A stretch of DNA of 31,881 nucleotides from an uncultured Prevotellaceae bacterium (GTDB lineage Bacteria; Bacteroidota; Bacteroidia; Bacteroidales; Bacteroidaceae): contig OMXX01000067.1 of NCBI GenBank assembly GCA_900315105.1, forward strand, positions 1 through 31,881, in the 5' to 3' direction. This document shows positions 24,629 to 31,881 of this stretch, piece by piece. The position numbers were made by a program, and so were the translations under genes. Each line of letters begins with the position of its first letter. The first letter of the stretch is position 1. Under the pieces are notes generated by a model. It was not told the origin of the DNA. It did no database searches and was given only the letters and a program-made list of their open reading frames with translations.

Positions 24629-27085
24629 ATGATGAATCTTACAACCTTTGCGCCAGATGATTTTAAGGAGCATTTGAGAGCCTTAGACAATAAGGGTAAA
24701 TTTAATCGTGCAAGAATATTATGCGAATTAGATGCAACGACCAATCATCAGCATTATGTGATAACTGGTAATGACGGCGTCGGAAAGGAGGATGCCGTCA
24801 AAGAAATCTTTAATAGAGTGGCTAGCGTTGCAGAGTTGGAACGCTGTGTCACGGTGGATGCTACGACGATGTTTGATGCCAATGGTGGGTTTAGTGAGTC
24901 TTTTGCAGAGATTCAGGAAGACAATATCTTGTTGCATATCAAACATGCTGAGCAGTTAGCTACAAGAGGAAATGTGAATCCCAAGACTGGCGTCGAAGAG
25001 TTGTGTAGTATGATGTCAGAGAAGAGTAATATCCTTGTTGTTCTGACAGGCAAACGAAGTCAGCTTTTGGAATTAGTGAAGGGAAATGAACAGGCTCGCA
25101 CTTATTTCTCTAATATCTTCCATTTCGATGATCTGACGCCTGAAGCCTTGTTCCAATACATGGTGGAGTACGTGAATAGTAAGAATTATCTGTTTGATCC
25201 AGATGCGGAAACGGCTTTCAAGGAATATCTGGAGTTCTCCTATAAATTGCGTGGCGCGAACTTCAGGAATATCTATTTCCTGCAAGATATCTTTGAAAAG
25301 GAGATTCTGCCCAAGATGTCGGAAAGGGTGATGAAGCAGAATCTGCCACCTGAGCAGATGGACTTGTGTACAATCATGTCTGAAGACTTGCCTGTTTTCC
25401 AACAGCCTGACACAGAGTCTGCCATTAACAGGCTGAAATCGCTTGTGGGACTGGAGCATGTGAAGAAGCAGATATTGGATCATACGGCTCTCGTCAAACT
25501 GAATAAACTGAGAGCAACCAAGGGCATGTTTAACAGGAACCCTCCCATGCACATGGTGTTCACAGGCAATCCTGGTACGGGAAAGACCACGATTGCCAAG
25601 TATATCGGTGAGATCTATCATAGTATTGGGGTGCTGTCATCAGGTCATGTGGTGGTGACGGAACGCACCAAGCTCGTGAGTGAATGGATCGGCGCTACTG
25701 AGAAAAACACTAAGAACGCCATCAACAGTGCCAGTGGTGGCGTGCTGTTTATCGATGAGGCTTATAATCTTTTCGTGGAGGCATCCGACAGGAAAGACTA
25801 CGGTATGCGTGTCATTGAGACGCTGCTGACTTATCTGAGTGCTGACGATACGGATATGATTGTGATCCTTGCGGGCTATACCGACGAGATGGACAAGATG
25901 TTGGAGGCGAATCCTGGTATGAAGAGCCGATTCCCCTATGTGTTCCATTTTGAGGATTATACGCCAAAGGAACTGATGCAGATCGGTAAGATGGTTCTTG
26001 AGAGAGAACAGTACACTATGACTCCTGAGGCTGAAAAGAAACTGGCAAAGTATATTATTAATGAGTATGACCACAAGGACGAGCATTTCGGAAACGGGCG
26101 CTTCGTCACTCGTCTCATCACAACGCATATCATTCCGTCTTTGAGTCATAGGCTGTTGGCAAAACCTGTAGAAAAGATCAGCATTAAGGAGATGACCACC
26201 ATCGAAGCCTGTGATGTGCCGGATGTTGTCACTCATGAGTTTAAGCCGAAAGAGTTGGATGAGACCATCCTGACAGAGTCGCTTGAAAGACTTGACGACC
26301 TGATTAGTCTCCAGAACGCCAAACAGGCACTGCATGATTTTGTGGATATCTCCAGACTAAGGCATCAGCAAGGTACTTTGAAGATATCTCCTCAAAGCCT
26401 GTGTTGGGACTTTATCGGTAAGACGGGTACTGGCAAAGGCACAGTGGCAGAGATCCTGGGTGGGATATTGCAAGGACTTGGTATCTTGAAACGAGGTCAG
26501 ACAGTATGCGTGAATGCTGATGAACTGACAGGGAATGATGGATATCAGGTATTGGAAAGGTCTATCAAAGACGCCAAGGATGGACTGCTGTTCCTGGATA
26601 TGGATGCACCTAATGACAATAAGATCAATCTGAGTCATCTCAGGATGTGGATCGTCAATAAACTAAGAGAACTTGAACAGACGACTGCATTAGTGTTTGG
26701 ACAGATCAAAGCCGATGAAGATGCCATCGCCCAAAATCTGGCATATAATGGTATCGCCTCGTATGGCAATACCATCATCTTCAATGATTTTACACCAGAA
26801 GAGTTAGTAGAGATTCTGACATCACTGCTAAAACGGGATTATCAGCTTAGTATGAAGTCTGGCGCAAAGGCCAAGATCTTCAAGTATGTCGAGAATATCA
26901 AGGCGAGTGAGACAAAAGACTCACCTGTTAATTCACGTACGATCCTTCATCTGACACAAACGGTAGCTCATATTGCCCAACTCCGTATTGTGAGAACTGG
27001 TGGTGCCCATTCAGTTATTAATGCAGATGTGGCCCATTTCAAGTGGGATAAGAGAAAAGGGAAAGTCGGTTTCATATTGAGTTGA
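24629..27085 (+). CDS. Three-module AAA+ protein related to CbbX/SpoVK
   Basis: I chose the ATG at 24629 (818 residues, MMNLTTFAPDDF), which follows the -7 box; an upstream in-frame ATG at 24521 lies before it. Three AAA modules can be seen. The first (about 40-250) has a damaged P-loop, GNDGVGKED at 47-55. The second has an intact Walker A, GNPGTGKTT at 313-321, and Walker B, VLFIDEAY near 373-380. The third has GKTGTGKGT at 597-605, but its Walker B reads LLFLDMDAP, without the catalytic Glu. Only the middle module should hydrolyse ATP well. The middle module closely resembles that of the gene at 537 (GEIYHSIGVLSSGHV against GKIYHALGLLSKGEV), so the two are paralogues at opposite ends of the CRISPR region. 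Substrate unknown. Confidence 0.75.
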   Translation: MMNLTTFAPDDFKEHLRALDNKGKFNRARILCELDATTNHQHYVITGNDGVGKEDAVKEIFNRVASVAELERCVTVDATTMFDANGGFSESFAEIQEDNILLHIKHAEQLATRGNVNPKTGVEELCSMMSEKSNILVVLTGKRSQLLELVKGNEQARTYFSNIFHFDDLTPEALFQYMVEYVNSKNYLFDPDAETAFKEYLEFSYKLRGANFRNIYFLQDIFEKEILPKMSERVMKQNLPPEQMDLCTIMSEDLPVFQQPDTESAINRLKSLVGLEHVKKQILDHTALVKLNKLRATKGMFNRNPPMHMVFTGNPGTGKTTIAKYIGEIYHSIGVLSSGHVVVTERTKLVSEWIGATEKNTKNAINSASGGVLFIDEAYNLFVEASDRKDYGMRVIETLLTYLSADDTDMIVILAGYTDEMDKMLEANPGMKSRFPYVFHFEDYTPKELMQIGKMVLEREQYTMTPEAEKKLAKYIINEYDHKDEHFGNGRFVTRLITTHIIPSLSHRLLAKPVEKISIKEMTTIEACDVPDVVTHEFKPKELDETILTESLERLDDLISLQNAKQALHDFVDISRLRHQQGTLKISPQSLCWDFIGKTGTGKGTVAEILGGILQGLGILKRGQTVCVNADELTGNDGYQVLERSIKDAKDGLLFLDMDAPNDNKINLSHLRMWIVNKLRELEQTTALVFGQIKADEDAIAQNLAYNGIASYGNTIIFNDFTPEELVEILTSLLKRDYQLSMKSGAKAKIFKYVENIKASETKDSPVNSRTILHLTQTVAHIAQLRIVRTGGAHSVINADVAHFKWDKRKGKVGFILS

Positions 27086-27114
27086 TGGATCAGTTATGCC
27101 CGTTACAAAGAATA

Positions 27115-27128
27115 AAAATCACCTCCCC
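27115..27128 (+). repeat. Copy of the dispersed AAAATCACCTCCC motif
   Basis: AAAATCACCTCCCC starts 30 bases after the AAA+ stop and is followed by TCCTCCCGTGC. It matches the left arm of the hairpin at 3894. The matching right arm is absent here. The remainder of the 27086-27389 gap holds the HAD fragment and a promoter. Confidence 0.5.
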
Positions 27129-27176
27129 TCCTCCCGTGCTTTCAGCCCTTTATACGTCAACCTTTCAGCCCCTTGA

Positions 27177-27338
27177 CGGGGGACGTATGAGACTTACGGA
27201 CTGGCGAGGTGTTTTGCCGACCCGCAGGTGTTCTATGATGCCTACTGGCAGACGAACATCGACCTGTGGACACAATATTCCAAAGGCCTTATAAACCGCT
27301 TTGGAATCTTAAATAATACTAATTTGCAACACTTTTGA
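27177..27338 (+). pseudogene. Internal fragment of a HAD-family hydrolase gene
   Basis: An open stretch without a start codon begins just after a stop at 27174-27176. It reads RGTYETYGLARCFADPQV, then FYDAYWQTNIDLWTQYSKGL, and then unrelated residues to TGA at 27336-27338. The opening aligns with RETFEAYG, the last residues visible of the HAD hydrolase at 31784, and the remainder looks like the cap region of YjjG-like HAD phosphatases. The homologous part is about 27177-27293. It has neither the start nor the DxD active site, so it is a dead fragment, probably of a second copy of the gene that lies at the right edge. Confidence 0.6.
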
Positions 27339-27361
27339 TTGATTATTATAACTATAATTAT

Positions 27362-27369
27362 TATATTTG
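27362..27369 (+). promoter_or_regulatory. -7 box of the ATPase gene
   Basis: TATATTTG fits TAnnTTTG and ends 20 bases before the ATG at 27390. A TTTG at 27334-27337 is 24 bases upstream, slightly far for a -33 box. Confidence 0.5.
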
Positions 27370-27389
27370 CAATAAAATTGCGGTAAGAT

Positions 27390-28529
27390 ATGGCAGAAGT
27401 TATAGTAAATAATCCGTTTGTGGTTGGTAAATACTTGTCTGATAAGTATTTCTGTGATAGGGAAACTGAAACAGAGTTTCTTCGTAAACAGGTGGAAAAT
27501 GGTAGAAATGTTGCTTTAATTTCCCCACGACGCCTTGGGAAATCTGGCCTGATACGCCATCTCTTCAATCAACCTGATATCCGCGAACATTACTATGTAT
27601 TCTTTGTAGATATCTATGCCACTTCATCATTGGCAGAGTTTGTATATTTGTTGGGTAAGGAGATATACGAGGTGCTGAAGCCTCTGCCAACAGTCTGGAA
27701 AGAGAAATTCTTCCAGTTGATGACTTCGCTTCGTGTTGGCTTCAAACTTGATCCGATGACAGGTCTCCCCGGATTGGATCTTGGACTTGGTGATATCCAT
27801 TCGCCAGAGACCACACTCGATGAGATATTCAATTATCTTGCCCAAGCCGACAAGCCTTGTGTCATTGCCATCGATGAGTTCCAGCAGATTCAGACGTATG
27901 CAGAGAAAAACGTGGAGGCACTTTTACGCACTAAGATCCAGCAATGCCAGACTGCTCAGTTTATCTTTGCAGGCAGTAAGCGCCACATGATGAGTAATAT
28001 GTTTAACTCGCCAGCCAAACCTTTTTATCAGAGTGCTATCAGCATGGGATTAGAAGCAATCCCGATAAATACCTATGCAGACTTTGCCATTCGTCTGTTT
28101 GAGGAAAGAGGAAAATCCGTTGAGCGCGAGGTCGTAGAAAAAGTGTGGAAGAAGTACGAAGGTTACACCTGGTTTGTTCAGATGATGATGAACGAGCTCT
28201 TTGCCTTGACCCCAGAGAAAGACTGCTGTCGTGCTGATATGATAGAAGAAGCCAGAAAGAATATCATTTTGTCTCAAGAGGGCAGTTATAAGGATATACT
28301 CGCCAATGTTCCTCCTAAACAGAAAACCGTACTTCAGGCCATCGCCAAAGAAGGTGTTGCCAAGAACGTCACTTCTGGTAGTTTCATTAAGAAATACAAC
28401 CTGAATAGTGCCAGCTCAGTTCAGGCTGCCATCAAACTGCTGTTGAAGAACGACATCATCACAACCACCGATGAAGGTTATCGTATATATGACTACTTCT
28501 TCTCCGATTGGTTGGCAACGGAGTATTAA
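27390..28529 (+). CDS. ATP-binding protein of the ATPase_2 (archaeal-type) family
   Basis: At 379 residues, this is a STAND-like P-loop ATPase common in many copies in Bacteroidetes. It opens NPFVVGKYLSDKYFCDRE, has Walker A SPRRLGKSGL at 45-54, Walker B CVIAIDEFQQI near 155-165, and a C-terminal winged-helix region (KQKTVLQAIAKEGVAKNVTSG and then YDYFFSDWLA at the end). Paralogues are often found in accessory regions, and neither their partner nor their role is known; DNA binding by the winged helix is likely. It stands alone behind its own promoter. A copy of the AAAATCACCTCCC motif overlaps its stop codon. Confidence 0.75.
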   Translation: MAEVIVNNPFVVGKYLSDKYFCDRETETEFLRKQVENGRNVALISPRRLGKSGLIRHLFNQPDIREHYYVFFVDIYATSSLAEFVYLLGKEIYEVLKPLPTVWKEKFFQLMTSLRVGFKLDPMTGLPGLDLGLGDIHSPETTLDEIFNYLAQADKPCVIAIDEFQQIQTYAEKNVEALLRTKIQQCQTAQFIFAGSKRHMMSNMFNSPAKPFYQSAISMGLEAIPINTYADFAIRLFEERGKSVEREVVEKVWKKYEGYTWFVQMMMNELFALTPEKDCCRADMIEEARKNIILSQEGSYKDILANVPPKQKTVLQAIAKEGVAKNVTSGSFIKKYNLNSASSVQAAIKLLLKNDIITTTDEGYRIYDYFFSDWLATEY

Positions 28530-28541
28530 AAATCACCTCCC
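28529..28541 (+). repeat. Third copy of the AAAATCACCTCCC motif
   Basis: AAAATCACCTCCC overlaps the ATPase stop and runs into ATCCTCCC, a T7 tract and TCATTGGAGATGGAAG. The last part could pair weakly with CCATCCTCC, so this may act as a terminator between the two convergent genes. Confidence 0.5.
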
Positions 28542-28575
28542 ATCCTCCCTTTTTTTCATTGGAGATGGAAGTATA

Positions 28576-29034
28576 TTACCATAAATATTCTTCAACGTAT
28601 CCGCCAAACTGGGGCTCTTGTGTCCAACCGTAGGCTTTGAGGGTCTGACGAACATAGCGCTCCACATCGGGTGTCATAGGACGCGTACCGTTGTGGTATT
28701 CGTAGTAGCGTTTGCGGGAATAGACACGAATGAGGTGGTTCTTGATGGCGCGCTCTATTCGTCCGGGCATATCATAATACACGGTAGAAAGGCCAACAGG
28801 CATGCGAATGGGCTCATCCTTGCAGAATAAAGGACAACCTTCACGCTGCATCTGTGGATTATTCAGATTGACACAGTTGGTATATAACCTGTCTTTGGGT
28901 TTGTAGCTGGTGAGAAGACTGTGGAGGCAGTGCTCACGAAGGGGGCAAATCGTGCTATAGCAGACGCCGTAGTTATCTGCCTTTTCTGCAAAAATCTGTT
29001 CTCTGGTCTTTGGGGTGTTATCTTTCTTCTTCAT
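28576..29034 (-). CDS. Conserved Cys-containing protein, DUF6078-like
   Basis: This 152-residue protein begins MKKKDNTPKTREQIFAEKAD. A cysteine pattern (YGVCYSTICPLREHC, later TNCVNL and GCPLFC) in the first half could bind a metal. The second half contains YDMPGRIERAIKNHLIRVYS and RKRYYEYHNGTRPM. I believe it belongs to DUF6078, a family of Bacteroidales proteins without known function, but I am not certain of the number. It is transcribed opposite to its neighbours; a -7 box lies just upstream on the minus strand. There is no signal peptide or membrane segment. Confidence 0.6.
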   Translation of the reverse strand: MKKKDNTPKTREQIFAEKADNYGVCYSTICPLREHCLHSLLTSYKPKDRLYTNCVNLNNPQMQREGCPLFCKDEPIRMPVGLSTVYYDMPGRIERAIKNHLIRVYSRKRYYEYHNGTRPMTPDVERYVRQTLKAYGWTQEPQFGGYVEEYLW

Positions 29035-29042
29035 ATCGGCGG

Positions 29043-29050
29043 CAAAATTA
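29043..29050 (-). promoter_or_regulatory. -7 box of the DUF6078-like gene
   Basis: On the minus strand TAATTTTG (29050-29043) lies 8 bases before the ATG at 29034. It fits TAnnTTTG; no clear -33 element is visible. Confidence 0.45.
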
Positions 29051-29276
29051 CAATAATTGTTGTAGATAGAAAAATATTCTCTGCTAAAAAGTTATAAAGA
29101 ACTATGCATTTCTACATTATCTTTATAACTTACTGTAAATATGAAGTTTATATCGTGTATAAACCTATAAATAGTTAATCAGCTATACATCATTAAACTA
29201 AAATATGGCTATTATGAGTTTAGTATACCATCTATTCTATTGAAAATTAACAAGTTCCTTTCTAGTATAAGTAATA

Positions 29277-29335
29277 GAAACAATTTGTTTCAAAATTGGA
29301 AACACTTTGTTTTATAGGCAGAAACAAAATGTTTC
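29277..29335. repeat. Three GAAACA-N3-TGTTTC palindromes on a 22-base period
   Basis: Palindromes start at exactly 29277, 29299 and 29321. The first (GAAACAATTTGTTTC) and third (GAAACAAAATGTTTC) have perfect 6-base arms; the second (GAAACACTTTGTTTT) has one mismatch. A weaker fourth, TAAACACCTAGTAAA, falls on the same period at 29343. Twenty-two bases is about two helical turns, so bound dimers would lie on one face. The remainder of the gene-free stretch 29035-29623 is AT-rich and holds the stem-loops and promoter listed next. Confidence 0.6.
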
Positions 29336-29362
29336 GAAGTTATAAACACCTAGTAAACAAAG

Positions 29363-29426
29363 TCATCTTTCCATCGAAGATGATACCTGAATGAGCCGAA
29401 GAAACGTCAGGAACGACCCGTAGTTC
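29363..29426 (+). other. Three consecutive short stem-loops
   Basis: TCATCTT (29363-29369) pairs with AAGATGA (29377-29383); CCTGA (29386-29390) with TCAGG (29407-29411); GAAC (29411-29414) with GTTC (29423-29426), the last sharing one base with the second. This is a more GC-rich patch in an AT-rich gap. It lies upstream of the promoter at 29565-29596, so it is not in the leader of the next gene. It could be part of a small RNA or of a DNA site with the palindromes. Confidence 0.35.
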
Positions 29427-29564
29427 ACTTTTGATGTATAGACGAATAGATAATAATTAACCCCTATACATTAGTTAATCAATTAAAAATTAGATAAATA
29501 TAAAGAAAATGTAGAGATGTATAGAGAAATACGACAATTTGAATGAAAAATTGTTTCAATAGAA

Positions 29565-29596
29565 TTTGGTCAACACAAAAATTATACGTACCTTTG
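29565..29596 (+). promoter_or_regulatory. Promoter of the VirE-N/DUF3874 gene
   Basis: TTTG at 29565-29568 and TACCTTTG at 29589-29596 are 20 bases apart, a full match. It shows that the ATG at 29624 is the start, since an in-frame ATG at 29543 lies upstream of the promoter. Confidence 0.65.
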
Positions 29597-29623
29597 TGGA
29601 CGTTTATCAAATACCGCTATACA

Positions 29624-31774
29624 ATGACCAAAGTTACAATCGTCAAGAACTACCGAAACACGGTGACACTCAGACAGGTAGAAATGCCTGAGATTGTACA
29701 AATGATCCAGGAACAGGCTTATGAAGAGTTGTGCAGACAGCTGCGTGACATCTATCCGTTGGTGGAAGTGCGTCAAAAGTATGACGCAATGGACGGTTTG
29801 TTCCATCTCTATACAAAGGACATCCCCAAGGTGTGTTTCTCATCGCAGATGGAGAACAGGAACAAGCAGCGCATCATGCGAGCCTACAACGGTCTCGTGT
29901 TGTTGGAGGTGAACAACCTGGCTGGTTCTGAAGAAGCAGATGCCGTACGCAAGGGTGCCGCCCAGATTCCCCATACCCTCCTAGCCTTTGTGGGTGCCAG
30001 TGGTCGGAGTGTGAAGATCGTGTGTCGCGGCGAGTTGTTTGATGGTGGTCTGCCTGAGAGCGATGACGATATCAACCGTTTCCACACAAACCTTTATGAG
30101 AAGGCCCGTGTAGCCTACAACATGCAACTTGGTGTAACCATCGAGAAGTTGGAGCCAACTCTCGACAGGGATTGTTACATTAGCTGTGACCCTAATCTCT
30201 ATTATAATCCCTCAGCGCAACCGTTCTATACCGATTGTGATGATGTGACCAAGGCCGTGCGCCCCGTGTCCCTCTATGCCGAGAAACAGGAAAGTCTGAT
30301 GCCTGGCAGCGACAACGGGCACGCGATGAACCTGATTTATGAGTATTGTCTCTCGAAAGCCTACGACGACACGGTGGGCATCTCAGAGGAAGAAGGCCGC
30401 ACTCATCTGATTCTCACACGGTTGGCGGGCTATTGTCAGGAGTCTGGTCTGGCGATGGCAGTGGCCCAGCGATTGGCAATGTTCAGTCTCTCGCTTGGCA
30501 AGGAACCCGATGTGGTGAGGAAGGTGTTCGAGAATGCCTATCGTGAGGAACATGAGAAGAAGTATCGTCAGCGCAAGAACATCACAAAGCCATTGAAGCA
30601 CATTCCTGCGGAGACGTTGATGATGATGAAGGTGGATATGTTCCTGAACGCCAACTACGAACTGCGCAAGAACGTGATGAGAGGGGTGGCGGAATACCGT
30701 ATGCGGACAGGGTATGGTTTCAGTTATCAGGATCTGACGGAGGAGGCGCGTAATTCCATCACGATGCGGGCCTTGTCACAGGGTGTGAAATGCTGGGACA
30801 AGGACATCAACCGCTACGTGAACTCCAATGACATCGAACTCTATGAACCCATGACGGACTTCCTCGATCATCTTCCCAAATGGGATGGTAAGGATCGTGT
30901 GGAGCCTTTAGCCCGTCGTGTTAAGACGGATTTTGAGGAGTGGCCTTACCTCTTCCATATTTGGATGCGCTCGATGGTGGCGATGTGGCGAGGCAAGGGA
31001 CAATTGACAGGCAACGCGCTCGTACCTATTCTTATAGGAAGACAGGGCTGTGGCAAGACATCGTTTTGCCGTATCCTGCTGCCTAGGGATCAGCGTGAGT
31101 ACTATAACGATCGCATCAACTTCAAGAATGAGCATGATCTGAACCTGGGATTGACCTCATTTGCGCTCATCAACCTCGACGAGTTCGACAAGATCACCCA
31201 GCGCCAGCAGATTGTGTTGAAATACCTGGTTTCCACCTCCGATCTGAAGTATCGTCCACCCTACGGCAAGGCCTATTCGAGCCATCGTCGGTATGCCTCT
31301 TTCATAGGTACCACAAACGAGAGTACGCCGTTGACGGATCCCAGTGGTAGCCGAAGGTTTATCTGTGTGAACGTGGAGGGTGACATTGATTTCGAGACAC
31401 CCATCGACTATCCGCAGCTCTATGCACAGTTGGAGTATGAGGTATCACGGCAGCGGATGCGCTACCATCTGACGCGTGAGGAAGAACATGCCCTGATGGA
31501 GCACAACCTGCGTTATCAGAAGCTTAGCCAACTCGGCGAGCAGTTGTTGTCTCTCTTCGAAAAGCCTGCTGGTACCCCTAAGACCAATCCTGACGGGGGA
31601 CAATGGATGACACTCAAAGATATCTCCGCCCGTTTGAAGAAGGTGTTCAAGGCAGCATACATCGAGGATGAAGGCTCCTATATCAAAATCGGCAACTTCC
31701 TCAACCGCCCTGAATGCAAGTTCCTCAGCGACCGCAAGTCCTTCGGTATGGTGTATTGGGTGAAGGAAAGATAA
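29624..31774 (+). CDS. VirE-N/DUF3874 protein (VapE-like superfamily 3 helicase-type ATPase)
   Basis: At 716 residues from the ATG at 29624, chosen for the promoter position. The N-terminal 200 residues (AYNGLVLLEVNNLAG, SGRSVKIVCRG) fit the BT4734-like/VirE N-terminal domain, which resembles a primase-type fold. The ATPase part has Walker A GRQGCGKTS at 472-480, Walker B ALINLDEFD at 514-522, and SFIGTTNESTPLTDPSGSRR near 565, typical of virulence-associated E proteins. The C-terminal part (KKVFKAAYIEDEGSYIKIG) fits DUF3874. Such proteins are found on mobile and integrated elements in Bacteroidales and probably act in DNA replication. No integrase or other element gene is adjacent here. The codons are GC-rich, like those of the flanking core genes. 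Confidence 0.8.
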   Translation: MTKVTIVKNYRNTVTLRQVEMPEIVQMIQEQAYEELCRQLRDIYPLVEVRQKYDAMDGLFHLYTKDIPKVCFSSQMENRNKQRIMRAYNGLVLLEVNNLAGSEEADAVRKGAAQIPHTLLAFVGASGRSVKIVCRGELFDGGLPESDDDINRFHTNLYEKARVAYNMQLGVTIEKLEPTLDRDCYISCDPNLYYNPSAQPFYTDCDDVTKAVRPVSLYAEKQESLMPGSDNGHAMNLIYEYCLSKAYDDTVGISEEEGRTHLILTRLAGYCQESGLAMAVAQRLAMFSLSLGKEPDVVRKVFENAYREEHEKKYRQRKNITKPLKHIPAETLMMMKVDMFLNANYELRKNVMRGVAEYRMRTGYGFSYQDLTEEARNSITMRALSQGVKCWDKDINRYVNSNDIELYEPMTDFLDHLPKWDGKDRVEPLARRVKTDFEEWPYLFHIWMRSMVAMWRGKGQLTGNALVPILIGRQGCGKTSFCRILLPRDQREYYNDRINFKNEHDLNLGLTSFALINLDEFDKITQRQQIVLKYLVSTSDLKYRPPYGKAYSSHRRYASFIGTTNESTPLTDPSGSRRFICVNVEGDIDFETPIDYPQLYAQLEYEVSRQRMRYHLTREEEHALMEHNLRYQKLSQLGEQLLSLFEKPAGTPKTNPDGGQWMTLKDISARLKKVFKAAYIEDEGSYIKIGNFLNRPECKFLSDRKSFGMVYWVKER

Positions 31775-31783
31775 GAAGCGAAT

Positions 31784-31881
31784 ATGAAGTACAAGGATCT
31801 GTTTATCGATTTCGACGATACGCTCTACGACACCTATGGCAATTCCGTTATTGCACTGAGGGAGACGTTTGAGGCATACGG
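31784..31881 (+). CDS. HAD-family hydrolase, N-terminal end (partial)
   Basis: The reading frame starts at ATG 31784, 9 bases after the VirE-N/DUF3874 stop, and runs off the right edge. The 32 complete codons visible read [20 protein letters not shown] and continue to LRETFEAYG. The DFDDTLYDT motif is HAD motif I, with the nucleophile and acid/base Asp residues. The sequence resembles YjjG-like nucleotide or sugar phosphatases. Part of a related gene lies at 27177. Confidence 0.8.
   Translation, partial: MKYKDLFIDFDDTLYDTYGNSVIALRETFEAY

Noticed and set aside
25640..26335. 231-residue frame on the minus strand inside the three-module AAA+ gene
   Set aside because: It is long but runs antisense to the intact Walker region and shows no recognisable domain; it is a shadow of the GC-rich coding strand.
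27082..27294. 70-residue open frame starting inside the end of the three-module AAA+ gene
   Set aside because: Its residues are low in coding character, and another frame of the same DNA encodes the HAD fragment. The ATG is accidental.
29363..29426. Stem-loops as a riboswitch for the VirE-N/DUF3874 gene
   Set aside because: The gene's promoter at 29565-29596 lies downstream, so these stems would not be in its mRNA, and they match no riboswitch layout I know.

Overview
The window looks like part of a Bacteroidetes chromosome, most likely Prevotella or a close relative. Several starts are preceded by the Bacteroidetes promoter pattern (TTTG or TTG, about 20 bases, then TAnnTTTG), and the proteins match families typical of that phylum: CbbX-like AAA+ proteins, a VirE-N/DUF3874 protein and a compact Cas10. 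The ends look like core chromosome: the 3' end of rnr (RNase R) at 1-175 and the 5' end of a HAD-family hydrolase at 31784. Between them lies a roughly 31 kb accessory block.

Layout. (1) 280-3943: an operon led by a CbbX/SpoVK-like AAA+ ATPase, an unknown protein, and a small protein that repeats a domain found in the N-terminal part of the ATPase; a large hairpin closes it. (2) 4019-17975: a type III CRISPR-Cas operon with III-D character: Cas6, an HD-less Cas10, Csm3-like Cas7, a Csx10-like protein, a dual-RAMP protein, a small TIGR04423-like protein and a TIGR03986-like RAMP with a long helical tail. It continues into a signalling module: CARF-HEPN RNase, Card1/Can2-like CARF nuclease, RecD-like helicase, a small putative ring nuclease, and a membrane protein with a CARF-like domain. 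(3) 18031-22407: two CRISPR arrays with the same 36-base repeat (13 and 36 repeat units, counting degenerate ones), separated by a truncated CRISPR-type reverse transcriptase. Both arrays are preceded by the same 18-base boxA-like element. No cas1 or cas2 is present. (4) 22450-28541: a multi-pass membrane protein, a Sel1-like protein and a three-module AAA+ protein related to the first gene of the island, then a fragment of a HAD hydrolase gene and a standalone ATPase. (5) 28576-31774: a small Cys-rich conserved protein, a regulatory-looking region with three palindromes on an exact 22-base period, and a VirE-N/DUF3874 helicase-like protein.

How it probably works: crRNAs processed by Cas6 guide the Cas10 complex to phage transcripts. 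Target binding switches on cyclic oligoadenylate synthesis by the Cas10 palm (Cas10 has no HD nuclease). The messenger would drive up to three CARF outputs: RNA cleavage (HEPN), nucleic acid cleavage (PD-(D/E)XK) and a membrane effect (four-helix CARF protein). The 117-residue protein may switch the signal off. The adaptation genes appear to have been lost, leaving an RT fragment, and the second array carries duplicated spacers and damaged repeats. This functional picture is inferred from family knowledge plus visible motifs; the membrane CARF protein, the helical tail of the large RAMP and the boxA elements are the least conventional parts.
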